Below are positions 34,754-46,990 of a DNA stretch of 64,000 nucleotides, piece after piece. The DNA is from Gnetum montanum. Lineage: Eukaryota > Streptophyta > Gnetopsida > Gnetales > Gnetaceae. The stretch covers positions 208,800 to 272,799 of the forward strand of contig MNCI01016318.1 in the NCBI GenBank assembly GCA_015680685.1, in the 5' to 3' direction. A program made the position numbers and the translations under genes. Within the stretch, counting starts at the first letter, position 1; every line of letters begins with the position of its first letter. Under the pieces are notes generated by a model. The model worked only from the letters and a program-made list of their open reading frames with translations, had not been told where the DNA came from and did no database searches.

Positions 34754-35588
34754 TGATGAGTGGCGAGGTACCCCTATGCCCAACCATAAGAATACAAGCA
34801 TTCACGTGTGATCTGATCGAACTTCAAGGATTAAGTGCTTATGTGCTTACACAGAACAAGGATGGGTTATGCAATTGTTGTCTTCCCAAGCTTACTTGTA
34901 AGGCATAATTATATGGTTAAGTAAACTTGAGGTATATGATTTTTATGCTTTTTATGTTTGATGTTCTTGGTGCTTAAAATAGGAAAATGAAATAATTTAG
35001 TAACTAATTTGATTTAACTAATCAACTATTCTCTAACTATTCCTAACACCAGCATTTGTTCCCACTCTTTGGACAGATCTTGAACCAATGTAACACTACT
35101 GGGATTACCAAATGCTAGTCGTTACCGGGTTACCAAGTGTTCCCACGTATGCTCAAAGTGGTCGTGTTGAGTATGCTAATTCGTTGATAATTAACAGTTC
35201 AATAGAAATAACATTGATTAACTAATAATAGCATCAAATAATAGTAAATAACATTAAATCCAATAATTAAGCTATTCTAAATGTTGCAAGATTTATCACA
35301 AAGTTCATCTTTATTTCCAGACACAAGGTGTGCTTGGGTACACAATGCTTGAATAAAGATTCGTTTACTTTATGACTCCTACTGTAGGCACTCAAAAATA
35401 ATTCTAACTCTAGAAGGGACTAAAAAAACTAACACCAAACCAAGTGTCTCGATCTCTTATTTATAGGCAACGAGACAGGCTCCGACATCGCATGTCCGAT
35501 ATCACTTCGGTAACTTCGATATCGCGTATTTGATATCGAGTGTCCAATATCAGAGATCCGATATTAGGTTCGATATCATGACTCATCA
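34754..35588 (-). repeat. 3' LTR of A5
   Basis: It is 835 bp, TGATGAGTGGCGAGGTACCC to ATGACTCATCA on the plus strand. The array at 35480-35575 has units of 14, 14, 14, 20 and 14 bp in sense, then TATAAATAAGAG. The polypurine tract CACCCCCATAAC follows at 35589-35600. Confidence 0.92.
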
Positions 35589-35600
35589 CACCCCCATAAC

Positions 35601-37590
35601 TGAATGAAAACTTGTCCTTGAGTTCCTTACAAAATATTGGAAAGGTATGGAATTATTGATTAAACGGAAACTGATGGTGACATGGAATGATAGACTCAAA
35701 GTTCCCAGTGAATTGATCGACAAACATATTACAGCATTGGTGCTTATAACCACTATGGTGAATATTGTACATAGATGACATCTAGACCCTCTTTTGATAG
35801 CTTAAAGAGAGAGAGAAGAAAGAAAATGAGACACATTACTGCCGATGTCAAAATTGTGCTCATCGTTGTTCACCCATGGCCACATGATTAAGCGTGTTCC
35901 TTGCATAAATGCTTCAGCTCCAGTCCATCCTAAGTACTCCTCCTATCCTAGTCCATTGTTCACATGATCACCATCTACACAAACAACACAGTCAAGAATT
36001 AGCAAGAATAGATAAGATATAATGTAATTGATACCTTGCCTCGATATGAAGCACATTGGCTAGGTTGTGAGCATGGAAAATAATGGGTTAGAGCTTTGTA
36101 ACTAATAACTAGCCAAGGTGTAGGGGTGAGATAAGTAATGAAATGGAAAAACTTGCTCAGGCCCCCATGACTAAGAGCGAACCTTCGATAGAAATAGGGT
36201 GGAAAATGAAAGAATAAGAAAGATGAGAGAAATAACAACGGTGAAGCTAATAAAACAAAAATAAAAACGGATGTCATGGATGGGGTGAAACAAGAAATAG
36301 TTTATTGCAAGAAATTTTTTAAGGGAAATAACTTAACAATTGCACCAAAAAGGAGTGTTAGTGGGTTCTCCCCAAAGCAAGCTCATGCCCTTTATGCCCT
36401 GATAAACCCACAAATCGAAGAGTCTATAGGCTCTTGGAATGACATTTGGAGACAACTATTAAGAGTTCACCCATAGGAATTTACCAGAGAATAACAATTC
36501 ATCGACTAAAATATAGACTAATATTAAAATCAGAAATGAGGTGGAATATTGGGAAGAAATATGGAAAGAGAAGAGAGAATGGAATGAGATCCCAAAATCA
36601 AGGTTGTGTAAAGTCCCTTGTATATTGTGTGGTTAAGGCGACTTAATAAAATTCATTCCAAATCTAGATTAAAACTAACCACATCCAGTGACCTCGCATC
36701 AACACACTTGATCAACCCATCCTTCTGAAGCAATAAGAATGCTTTTATAGAGCAACTACCATTCCAACAAGAGAAGAACAAAGAAGCAAAAAGTGAAAAA
36801 AGGCCTTAGTTAGAGAGAAATTTCAGGCATGGGTAACATGTCTTTCTAGTGCCATAACTAGTGCTTGTAGCCCACGTTCCTTTATTATGTCTAAGGGGTG
36901 TGCTTTGAATTCCCACCAGGGTTTTTTTTTTAAGTGAGAGCCACACCATGCAAAGACTTATTTGATTTAGTTGACTTCGTGATATTGGTTAATAGAAAAA
37001 TGGCAGAGACCCACAAAAAAACATCCAAGTACTCAAGAGAATGGTCAGCAAAAATGCATTGAATCCCCCTTGAAGTCATACCTTTTTCAATCCATTTGAA
37101 TCTTTCCTTAGTTTGCAGAATACCAAGCCACAAATTCATTAATAAGTTTTCTTAGAAAAAGGGAAAGTATAGTTCCAAAACCAAGGGAGACCATAGAGTT
37201 GAGTGGATGAATGGATGACATGGACTCATTGCCTGTGTTATCAAAAGGAACCATATCTTAGCATCACATAGAAAGTCAAAGGTAAGAACCAAACATTAGC
37301 AATCAACATTATTATAGTACAATTCATCATCATGAGCACTTATTATATGACGAGTGAGAGTAAATCAAACAAAATGTAATAGAGAAAGAAATAGTAAAAA
37401 TGTTAATGATGGTGTAAAACAAAAACAAGTAAATATGAAAAATGTGTAAAACAAAAATGTGAAAAACAAGAAAAAAAAGACAAAAGAAACTGAGGGCTTA
37501 GAATGACTAGCATTGGTGACCATCTCCCCCACGACTGAGTGAGAAGGAGGAGATCTGAAATAATGAGTAGGGTTGTTCATCAATAGAGGT
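35601..37590 (-). other. A5 non-coding region; ORF3 lost
   Basis: Only the 3' untranslated tail resembles A1 and A2 downstream of ORF3; no ORF3 sequence is left. Conserved block 3 lies at 36355-36440 (GGGTTCTCCCCAAAGCAAGC) and block 1 at 36828-36860 (CATGGGTAACATGTCTTTCT). At 37521-37535 a purine-tract-like motif (GTCGTGGGGGAGATG in sense) sits just after integrase. The short open frames here have no support. Confidence 0.65.
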
Positions 37591-37599
37591 AATGCTAGT

Positions 37600-38890
37600 A
37601 CTAGCCATTTTGGGCTCGTGGAAAGGTTTGGTTTACTGGATGTTCACCAATAATTTCTAATCCAGGCTTCCAGGTTTATAGATCATCCTGGCCTCTGAAG
37701 GAAAATTTTCATGAACAATATAAGGTCCTTCCCATAGCATTTGAAATTTAGTTTATTGTGGCACATGTGTTGGATTCCAATAAAGAACCCTATCTCCTTG
37801 TTAATATTTAACTTTTCTAATTTTCAGGTCTTGACGTTGTTTATTGAAGGCCTTGTGCAATTCATTGGATGATAGGGTAGCTAATTGCTTTTCATCTAGC
37901 AAGTTAAGATTCATTAACAGTTCTTTCTATGCTAGACTAAGGTCAAGGTGGAGGTCACCTATTATAGATAGTGTACGAAGCTCTGCTTAGATAGGAAGTG
38001 TTGGAAGTTTACCATACATTAACGCATAGGGAGAGTGGCCTATAGGGAGTTTCCATGTGGAGCGGTATGTCCAAAGAGCATCATTCAGTTTGGTGCTCTA
38101 GTCTCGCCTATATTTGTTAATGGTTCATGTCAAGATTTTTGTGATTTCACTATTGGTGACTTTGGCTTGACCATTCGCTTGAGGATGATATCATGTAGTC
38201 AATTTATGCTCGACTCCTAAGCGTTATATCAACTTCCAAAAGGTCACACCTATAAAATGTGTACCATTATTAGAAATAAGTGCGCCAGGCATGCCAAACT
38301 TGTTTATGATTTGTTGTTAAACAAATCTTGCAGTGGTAGATGATGTATAGTTGGTAACAATGACTACTTCTTCCCACTTTGTAAAATAGTCAACAACAAC
38401 AATAATGTATGCTTTTCCATTGGACATTAGTGTAATAGGCCCCATAAAATCAATACCCCATATGTCGAAGGGTTCTAAGGGTTGAATCCATTATTGTGGA
38501 CCCTCCATTCTAGCAGTCATTCCCCCATCGCGTTGGCAGCACTCACGAGATTGGACAAAATGATGGATGTCCTAAATAATGTAGGTCAATAATATCCTAC
38601 AAGTAAGATTTTAATGGTTGTTCATCTCCTAGTGTAATGACCCCCACAAGGGCCCTCGTAAGTGTCTTGAAGAATTCGCAATTGATCTACATCGGGAACA
38701 CACCATTGAACTAAGCTATCGGAACATACCTTGTAAAGGTATCCATTAATTTCCATGAAATGTTTGACTCGGTGGAGAAACTGTTGTTTCTTTTTAATGT
38801 CTAGGCCTTGTGGTGTTTCTTGTATGAGAAGATAGGTAAGAATGCTACTATACCAATTTGTATCTATGGGTGATTGATTGTTTATTACAC
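37600..38890 (-). pseudogene. A5 integrase
   Basis: In sense, a zinc-binding region ends QRDGGMTARM near 38510. The catalytic core reads [13 protein letters not shown] (first Asp near 38455), then [10 protein letters not shown]. The C-terminal part ends GPYIVHENFPSEARMIYKP near 37720-37650. Several stops are present. It inserts the element DNA into the host genome. Confidence 0.82.
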
Positions 38891-39620
38891 CTACAAAGAG
38901 GAGTTCATTAGGGAAGCAATCAGAAATTGAATATTCATCCTCTTTGTTGTCCCAATGTAACCAAGATAAATGATCAGCAACAACATTCTTGGTGCCTTTA
39001 CGATCGATCATCGTAAGATTGAACCCTTGCAAGATCACGAGCCATCGTATGATGCAAGGGCTCACCATTGGTTTATTCATAAAGAACCGAATTGCACTAT
39101 GATCCGTGTGTACAAATATTTTATAGCCTAATATATAGTGCCTAAATTTTTCTGGTGCAAACACCACAACCATTAATTCTTTTTATGTTGTGGTGTAGTT
39201 GAGTTGTGCACCAGCAATACTTTGACTTGCATAGTGAATGTAATAGGGGCATTTTTGGTCATCTAACTATGTAACTATGACTCCTAAAGCAAAATTGGAC
39301 ACGTCAATCATTATATGGAATGGTCTGGACCAATCAGGAGCTTGTAAAATAAGTGTTCCTACTAGCTTCTACTTCAAGGTTTGGAAAGCTAGCTTACATT
39401 CCTTGGTCCATTCAAAGGGTATGTCCTTTTTCATTAATTATACCAACAATTTTGCGATCTTCAAAAAGTTCTCAATGAAGCATTTATAATAGCCTGTATG
39501 TCCAAGGAATGATTGTACATCTTTTATGGTTTCAAGTTGATGACTTTAATTTTCTTAGGATCTACCTCCATCCCTATTTGTGAAATTTTATGCCCTAGTA
39601 CAATACCCTCTTGGACCATT
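38891..39620 (-). pseudogene. A5 RNase H and tether
   Basis: An open stretch 39173-38622 begins with EKFRHYILGYKIFVHTDHSA (the Asp-His-Ser site) and continues to IDRKGTKNVVADHLSWL, the classical Athila end of RNase H. It then runs into the integrase N-terminus (CGGHYTRR). The upstream part (39620-39180) is frameshifted but recognisable. There is no second RNase H here, unlike T1. Confidence 0.85.
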
Positions 39621-39631
39621 AAGTGGCCTTT

Positions 39632-40453
39632 TTACCAATTGAGCCTTAGGTTGGTTTCAACACATCGTTTCAATACTTGCTCTAATTGGTCCAATTCTTG
39701 TTCAAAGTCTGCTCCATAGGTGGAGAAATCATCCATAAAAACCTCCATACCATTCCCTATTTGCTGCTGAAATATACTAAGAACCAGATGTTGAAATGTT
39801 GTTGGGGCATTGCACAAGCCAAACAACATCTACCTATATGCAAATGTCCCACAAGGACTTGTAAATGTATTCTTGGCTTGGTCTTCTAGTGCTATTTGAA
39901 TTTGGTTGTACCCATTGTAACCATCTAGAAAACTATAATAGCAATGCCTTGCAATGGTATCTAAAACTTGGTCAACGAATGGCAATGGGAAATGGTCTTT
40001 AAATGTTTCCATGTTCAATAGCCTAAATTCTATACACACCCTCCATTTATCTTCCTTTTTAGCCACAATAACTAATGGACTAACCCATTCACTATCAACA
40101 ATGGGGTAGATGAACCTAGCCTTTAGAAGTTGTTTAATTTCTTCTTTAACTACTTGCTTAAGCTTTGCGTTCAGTCGTCTCTGTAGTTGTTGTCGAGGCT
40201 TCATAGAGGGATCAGTGTAGATTCTATGTTGGCATATCCTAGGATTTATTCCATTTAGTTTGGGATATGACCAAGCAAAGGCTTTCGACCATTTATTTAC
40301 CATCTTCAGTAGTCTTTCTTTTTGTTGAGGAGCGAGCTTAGCGTTAATCATTACCAGTTTTTCATTCTTGAGAAATGTATACTCTATACCAGTGGGCAAT
40401 GGTTTTAACTCAATGGGCTCTTGCTTAAACTTGTCATGGATTTTCAACTTCAC
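39632..40453 (-). pseudogene. A5 reverse transcriptase
   Basis: The frame runs from 40453 to 39632 with one internal TAG. Motifs in order: WVSPLVIVAKKEDKWRVCIE, FPLPFVDQVLD, YSFLDGYNGYNQI, FAYR (stop) MLFGLCNAPTTFQ, and EVFMDDFSTYG with the FMDD catalytic core. The stop replaces the residue before Met in the usual R-x-M-P-F-G sequence, again consistent with CAG to TAG or CGG to TAG. Confidence 0.9.
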
Positions 40454-41290
40454 TTAGTTGATATTTTCGATGTCAGGACTTGGAAGTTGGCAATGGACTT
40501 GCTCTAATGTATCTATGCTATCGATATAGGCACAAGTCAAGCTCTTACTTGGTTCCATGATTAAATTTGAATTTCTCTCTTGGTCAGTTATTAGCCACTA
40601 GGTGCCTTCCTGTCTTGTGGCTGTTGCATATAGGCATCTTTGTATGTTAGTTAATTGTGCACACTGGTTGCATGTAAACAACGTTAAGCATTGTACAAAC
40701 CAAGACTTTTGCATGCAATTACACCCTATGTCATTGTACGTGATGCATGTAACTTTCTTCTTCTTGATCTTTCCAAACATATTTTCTTTTGATATTTCTA
40801 GGGAAAGATCACGTATTCTTAGGTGTGCATCAATCGTACTCAGCCATGCTCTTCCCATTATGATTGGAAGTCCTCCTTACAATTGTTAACTTGGATCACT
40901 AGGAAATTAGCTGGATACAACCATCCATAAATAGTGGTGGCAATGTCCTTCACTAGTCCTAATGGAATAGTGATGGACTGGTCGGCCAACTCTAAACGAA
41001 TGTTACTCTTTTTTAGTGGAGGTAGGTTCTAGGCTTTGTACATTTCTTGAGAGATTAAGTTAACACTAGAACCTGAATCCAAAAGAGCTTTGCAAGGCTC
41101 ATTCCTAGCAATTTGCAAATATATAAGAGGACTTCCAGGATCAGAGAATTTTCTAGGAAGATGCCTAGCTTTAATCTAATCAATGATGGTGTGAGTTAAC
41201 ATGACAGTGTGCGTGGAGTGTGGTCTTTGGTTCAAAGTAAGCTCCAAAGATTCAAATGATGGTGAGGTGTTTGGAGAATTAGCCGCTTGT
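40454..41290 (-). pseudogene. A5 protease region
   Basis: The sense sequence around 41095-41050 reads CKALLDSGSSVNLIS, with the aspartic-protease triad Asp-Ser-Gly at 41079-41071. The piece between 40880 and 40460 links protease to reverse transcriptase and is broken by stops. Confidence 0.75.
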
Positions 41291-43440
41291 CATTGTAAGG
41301 ACTTGGTTGAACTGTTGGTTCTAAAGAAAGGCCTTTTCTTTGATTGGTTATCTGAACCAATAGTAGGTTGAGGATTGATAGCCCTTGTAGTGTTATGTTG
41401 CTACGGCTAGGCAGGAAGCTCGCCCTACATAGTTGGAGAAGGTGGTAATGGAACTAAGGGTGGAAGAGGTGTAGTCAAATGAGAAGGATAGTACGTATGT
41501 AGAACATCATTCCTAGGAGAAGGAGTTTTATAGTACTCATGGGTCTGGTAGTGAGGTTGAAGAGCAACGTGACTAGTGGAGTCACGTGGAGAGATCAGTT
41601 GCTAAATGTAATGCCCGTATAGGTTAGGTTGATGGTAAGGATACTGTTGATGTGGTGGTGGCATTCCCCATGATTGTGGGAGTTGTCACTATTGATACTA
41701 TTCATTTGGTTATGGTGGAGTCCCACTCGAATAATATGTCAAGGGTTGGTGGAACTACCTTGGGTTATCTTGGGTATAAGGTAACCTTCTGGGTGTTTGC
41801 CGTCTGTTTAATCATGGGTTTAGTGCATACATCCCAAACTCTTGTATATGTAACACCACTATGCAATATCCCTTAGAATGGTCATATTGGCAAATCTCAC
41901 GTCTATCATCATTGTCTGTGTCTGAATCCACAACCTCTTCAATGATGGTAACCTTGCCCTTACCTTTGTTATGTGTATACTCAGCTTCTTTCGTTTTTCT
42001 CCTCTCTCGGTCACTACTTGGTTCTCTAGACTCCTCTACTATTTTTAAAATAATTTGAAATTTATCATCTAGGGAGTTCCACATTTGATCAACCTTAGCA
42101 GATACTTCTGATGCAAATTTTTGGATGGGAAAAGTCTTTCTATTCACCATCTCTTCAAGTGGTGACTCTTCCTCATCTTCACAAAATCTAATTTCCTTCT
42201 TTCGAAGGGAAGGATCTCTGTTGTATTCCTCCGCACTTTCTCTTTTCCTCAACTTGCCTTCCTCCTTGGCAACTTACTCCAATAATCTTTGTATTTGATG
42301 GGCTCTTAGCTTGGATAGCCTTCCTTGAGCATAAGTCCCAAGGGTTCTTCGCGTTTTGTACCTAAGCCCATCTACAAGATGGCGTACTTGTTGCTTCTAT
42401 GAGTAACCATGGCTAAGACAACAATGTAACAATGAATAATACTAGCCCATGACAACATCCAAGGATTCGTGTCCTCCTTGTTTCCATCCTTCGATTTTCT
42501 TACGCAGGTTGAACACCCAGGAGTACGTTTGATACTTATCATTGAATAGTTCTAACATGGTATTCCATTAATGAATGGATTTCGGTTCTAAGGACTAGTA
42601 CTAGCTTTCCACTTCCTCGATCAGTGTCTATGGAAACAACTTTAGCTTTTGCCACTCATTTTCTATATTTTGCAAGGCACATGCATCGTGGAATGCTTGT
42701 AGATGGTTTTGAGGATCAACATTGTATCCCCCTTCAAATCGTAGGATGTTATTCATGTCTAGTATTTTGATCCTACTATCNCACCATGATGGGCACCTAT
42801 CACCTTCTCTTTGGTGGTCACGGCCTTGATCGTAGTTATGATCAGAATGTCCATCATTGTCATGCGTTCGTGTTCCTTTTTCGAATCTTTTGTGTCCATT
42901 GGTATCAGAACTTGGGTTATGAATAGTTGAATGAAGATTATGATACCCAACTCCTTGATTGAAGTCAACGAGAGGAACATCATTTTGTGCAAAACCTCCC
43001 AAGGCAGGTTCACCACCCTCATTTTCACTTAGGACATACAAGACATCCTGAGACCACTTCCACTTCATGGATTTGTAATGTCTCTCTTGTTGCAAATCCC
43101 TCTAGTGTTGTGCCTTCATGGGTTGATAATCTCTCGAATCTTGCTCATGCACAACATACTCTGATTGTAAATGTTGCATACTAATTTGTGTGAGAGCACT
43201 AAAAAGCATGCTTGAGATTGAGCAATCAAGAGGTAACACTATGTTACCTTCTAAATCATGCTATCGCAACTGTTCATCCTGGTGGAGGATAAAGGTAAAC
43301 TTTGGTACATACTCATTGAGATGAGCGTATACTGAACAAAATTGTTGGGGTACTAGTAGATTATCTTGTGCACTCTGCCTCCGATTGTTCATGGTGTCAA
43401 ACCTAGGTGGTGAAGTACTCTCATAAGAAGAAGGAGACAT
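41291..43440 (-). pseudogene. A5 gag
   Basis: The start at 43440 (MSPSSYESTSPPRFDT) matches A6 gag in layout (later shared FTFILHQDEQL). The capsid part reads LDMNNILRFEGGYNVDPQNH, then LQAFHDACALQNIENEW (42765-42645). A zinc knuckle remnant (ICQYDHSKGYC) lies near 41895-41863, with the first Cys lost. The frame is open at 43095-42628 and 42252-41812. There is one ambiguous base (n) at 42781. Confidence 0.85.
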
Positions 43441-43557
43441 GATTGATTATTCAATGTGCAATACTCTTTTTTGATGATTGTAGGATAACTAACCCTAAGG
43501 GTTCATTCCAATGATGGAAGGATTTCCTAAGTTCTAACCAACACACAAACAACAAAA

Positions 43558-43575
43558 TCCCTAGCAACGGTGCTA
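43558..43575 (-). promoter_or_regulatory. Primer-binding site of A5 (tRNA-Asp type)
   Basis: In sense it reads TAGCACCGTTGCTAGGGA, 14 of 18 matches to the tRNA-Asp complement; the differences are transitions. Confidence 0.82.
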
Positions 43576-43576
43576 A

Positions 43577-44667
43577 TGATGAGTGGCGAGGTACCGCTAC
43601 GCCCAACCATACAAATACAAGTGTTCATGCGTGATCCAATTGAACTCCAAGGATTAAGTGCTTATGTGCTTACACAGAATAAGGACAGGTTTTGCGATCG
43701 TTATCTTCCCAAGCTTACTTGTAAGGCACAATTGTATAGTTAAGTAAAATTGAGGTATATGATTTTTATGCTTTTTATGTTTGATGTTCTTGGTGCTTAA
43801 AATAGAGAAATTAAATAATTTAGTAACTAATTTGATTTAACTAATCAACTATTCTCTAACTAGTCCTAACACCAGTGATGAGTGGCGAGGTACCCCTACA
43901 CTCAACCATACGAAACGAGCGTCGCACGCGCGATCCGGTCGAACTCCGCAGACGGACTAGTTGTGGCACCTAGATAGTTAGCCTTAGGTCACGGTTCACT
44001 GTCTTCCCATCTAGACTAGTTTTGCATATGTCACCTATGATTTAGTCTAGATGAGGTGTATGATGTGTTTCCTTATCTACGCTACTCCTGATGGTAGTGG
44101 AAAATAATATTAACTAATTCNTTCCCACTCTTTGGACACATCTTGAACCAATGTAACACTACTGGGATTACCAAATGCTAGTCGTTACTGGATTACCAAG
44201 TGTTCCCACGTATGCTCAGAGTGGTCATGCTGAGTGTTCTAATTCGTTGATAATTAACAATTCAATAAAAATAACATTGATTAACTAATGACAGCATCAA
44301 ATAACAGTAAATAACATTAAATGCAATAATTAAGCTATTCTAAATGTTACAAGGTTTATCACAAAGTTTGTCTTTATTTTTGGACACAAGGTGTGCTCAG
44401 GTACACAATGCTCAAATAAAGATCCATTCACTTTATGACTCCTACTACAAGCACCCAGAAATAATTCTAACTCTGGAAGGGAAAAAACCTGCAAGAGTTC
44501 GGCTAAGGGACTAAATAAACTAATACCAAATCAAGTGTCCTAATTTCTTATTTATAAGCAATGAGATAGGCTTTGACATCGCATGTCTGATATCACTTTG
44601 GTACCTTTGATATCGCATATCTGAAATCAAGGGTCCGAAATCGGGGGTCCGATATCATGACTCATCA
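43577..44667 (-). repeat. 5' LTR of A5, with a 246-bp foreign LTR piece
   Basis: Without the insert it matches the left LTR. The insert (43876-44121) begins exactly at an LTR end (TGATGAGTGGCGAGGTACCC), is CpG-rich like the LTR of A6, and stops at an n. Six to seven bases of the host LTR (CATTTG) are missing at the right side and there is no target duplication. The array lies at 44577-44655. Confidence 0.88.
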
Positions 44668-44672
44668 AAGTT

Positions 44673-46990
44673 CTTGGGATTTGATCAAAATAAATCCTTA
44701 TTATTACTTTTTACCTCTTATTAAAATTGTAGTGTTAGAAAAAAACTGAGAGAAACCCTTAATTGTTATATTTCCTAATGTTTACAAACAATTCTGTTCT
44801 CTATGACCTCTCACAATTATTAATCTCTTATTTAATGTGTGTTTGAATGGTTAATTGGAAAGAAATGTTAAGTTCATTAGTCTTTATTTAGTTGTTTAGT
44901 TAAAATGTAATCAATTCTTATTGTTCTTACCCTTAATATATTCTTCTAGGTGTTAGAAAAATTTGACGCAAATCACACAAATTACATGCAACACTCTCCC
45001 CTACTATTAAGTTGGTCACTTCATGAATAGAAGGGTTCAAGAATCACTTAAGTCGAAGTTACAATGAGGAAGTTATGAAGCTTGGAAGTTCGAGTGTTAG
45101 AGGGTCAAAAAAATAGCATGAACTTCCTATGTGTGAAATGAAAGAAATGAAAAATTTTCTAACTCCTCGCATGTATATATAATTTTATAACAACATTGTA
45201 GATGCAACAACGTAGCTGCAACATCACAGAGGCTCATACATCGCATCTAGGATGTCATTGTTTAGTTTTTCAAGATTTTGAGTGATTTTTTGATTGAAAA
45301 ATTGAATGAAATTGATAGCTTGGAAGGTATAAATAGGGTCCAAAGCATTTTTAATCATAGGTAATGCTCAAAATGTAAGAAATTTCCATTGAAATTGTAT
45401 GAAAGAAGGAGTTTGGGTAAGGTAAGTCAATTAAGTTTGTAGGAGATGGTTGGTAAAGTTTGCTAAATGTATGATTAAATATGACTATATAGAAAAGTAA
45501 CAATAATCACCTAAGTGTTCCAAAGGCATAAGATGATGTGAAATAGGTCATCAAGTATGAAGTACAAGAGTTATACAAGTGGATCCTCCACAAAGAAGGC
45601 TTCAACCTTTAGTGCCCTTGTATACTCATACCTACAAGTGTTCATGGGTACTTAAGAGGTTGAATGTGAAACATACTTGTCTTCCAAACAATGCATATGT
45701 TAGTATCACCTCAACGAAAAGTAACACTATATAATACAAAACCATTAAATTACAATTGTATATAATAGTGAGGTGGAATGGGAATAGTGGGGATTCTAGA
45801 AAATGGGACGTGAGATTTCTTACCATAGGCATACTGAATTCTATGTGTGATGTATAGTTAAATTAATCATTAGCCCTTCTATCTGAGATCTAAAATAACT
45901 TCATACCTCTGACTAGTGACACCGCATTGCTTCATCCCAAAGCTAGCAATCATAAGATTATCACAACTATAAGGAGTATTAGCATTTGATAGTAAAATTC
46001 AAGAAAGAAATTTCTTAATAACACACTTTATTATTTTATTAAAAGGAGACTTAACCATTGGACAAAGGAGCACTTTCAAGCATGGGTAACATGTCTTTCT
46101 AGCCACGTAACCAATGCAAGTCCAAGAAACTTGGAAATTTCTGAGAAGTCACTTACCTTCAAGCATGCGTAACATTTCTTTCTAATGGAACCCCCAAAAA
46201 TTTTTATTTTGTGCATTTATTAGGTTATTATTGTGTCAACCTTACCAAAGGACTACCTTCAGGCATTTGTAACATGTCTTTCAAGTGACATGGTAAGGCA
46301 ACACTTATTTAAGACATACTTCCATTTTTGGTTAGAACTCAAGTAGAGAATACAACTTAACAGCAAGATAAGACTTATAGTAGTAGCCTTAGAGAATTTA
46401 CAAATTCCCTTGATATCTCACCCTTTTCATTCCCATTTGGTTCTTCTATTTTCTATCTAGGCATAATTATCAAAAGTTTATTTAGTTTTATTGTGAATAA
46501 AATGTCATTATGGCCATGGTTAGAACCTCTGATTATTAGAAAAGAGTGGATAGATGATATGGTCTCACTGCATATATAATGAGTCCTTTAATGATTTGAT
46601 AATATAGGGTAAATTTCTCATTGTTTGAACTACATCTTGTTTTATTCCTTTACACTTTATTAGAAAAAATCAAGACAGATATGTACATGAAAAATACTAA
46701 AAATTACTAAAGAATGAAAAATAGGTAAGAAAGGAAAAACATATAAAGCTTTTGAAATATATGAAAGAATGAAATATGATTAAGAAATAAAGAAAGTATA
46801 AAAGAATGGAAAAGATATTAAGGAATGTAAAAATTGGTAAGAAAGGTGAAAAATGTAAAAATATAAAAAAATTTAAGAAGAATATAGAAAGAGGAATTGG
46901 TGCCTAAGTGTCAAACTTGACATCCCCATGAAAATTGTTAAGAGTGGAGATTTGGAAAATTGAACAAGCAATACATAGTTTTTTAGATAG
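44673..46990 (-). other. A4 non-coding region, internal promoter-like region and leader intron
   Basis: In sense, from integrase toward ORF3: block 1 three times (46290-46255, 46190-46155, 46110-46075), block 2 (45980-45890), block 3 (45660-45560), then a promoter-like stretch at 45265-45165 (GACATCCTAGATGCGATG and TATAAAA at 45189-45183), a purine-rich motif (GTAGGGGAGAG near 45000-44990), and the splice donor AAGGGTAAGAAC with GT at 44930-44929. The intron continues across A5 to 34680. The U3-like motif GACATCC..ATGCxATGTA also occurs in the LTR of A4 itself. No gene is supported. Confidence 0.6.

Larger units (their letters stand above)
34754..44667 (-). mobile_element. A5: Athila-like element with gag and pol
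   Basis: It lies between perfect duplications AAGTT (34749-34753 and 44668-44672). Sense is minus: LTR 44667-43577, primer site, gag from 43440, protease, reverse transcriptase, RNase H, integrase to about 37600, non-coding region, polypurine tract, LTR 35588-34754. ORF3 is absent. It is the most complete pol-bearing Athila-like element in the window. Confidence 0.92.

Noticed and set aside
46075-46290. Three repeated blocks considered as a CRISPR-like array
   Set aside because: Spacing is irregular, copies are imperfect, and the block occurs singly in other retrotransposons; this is eukaryotic DNA.
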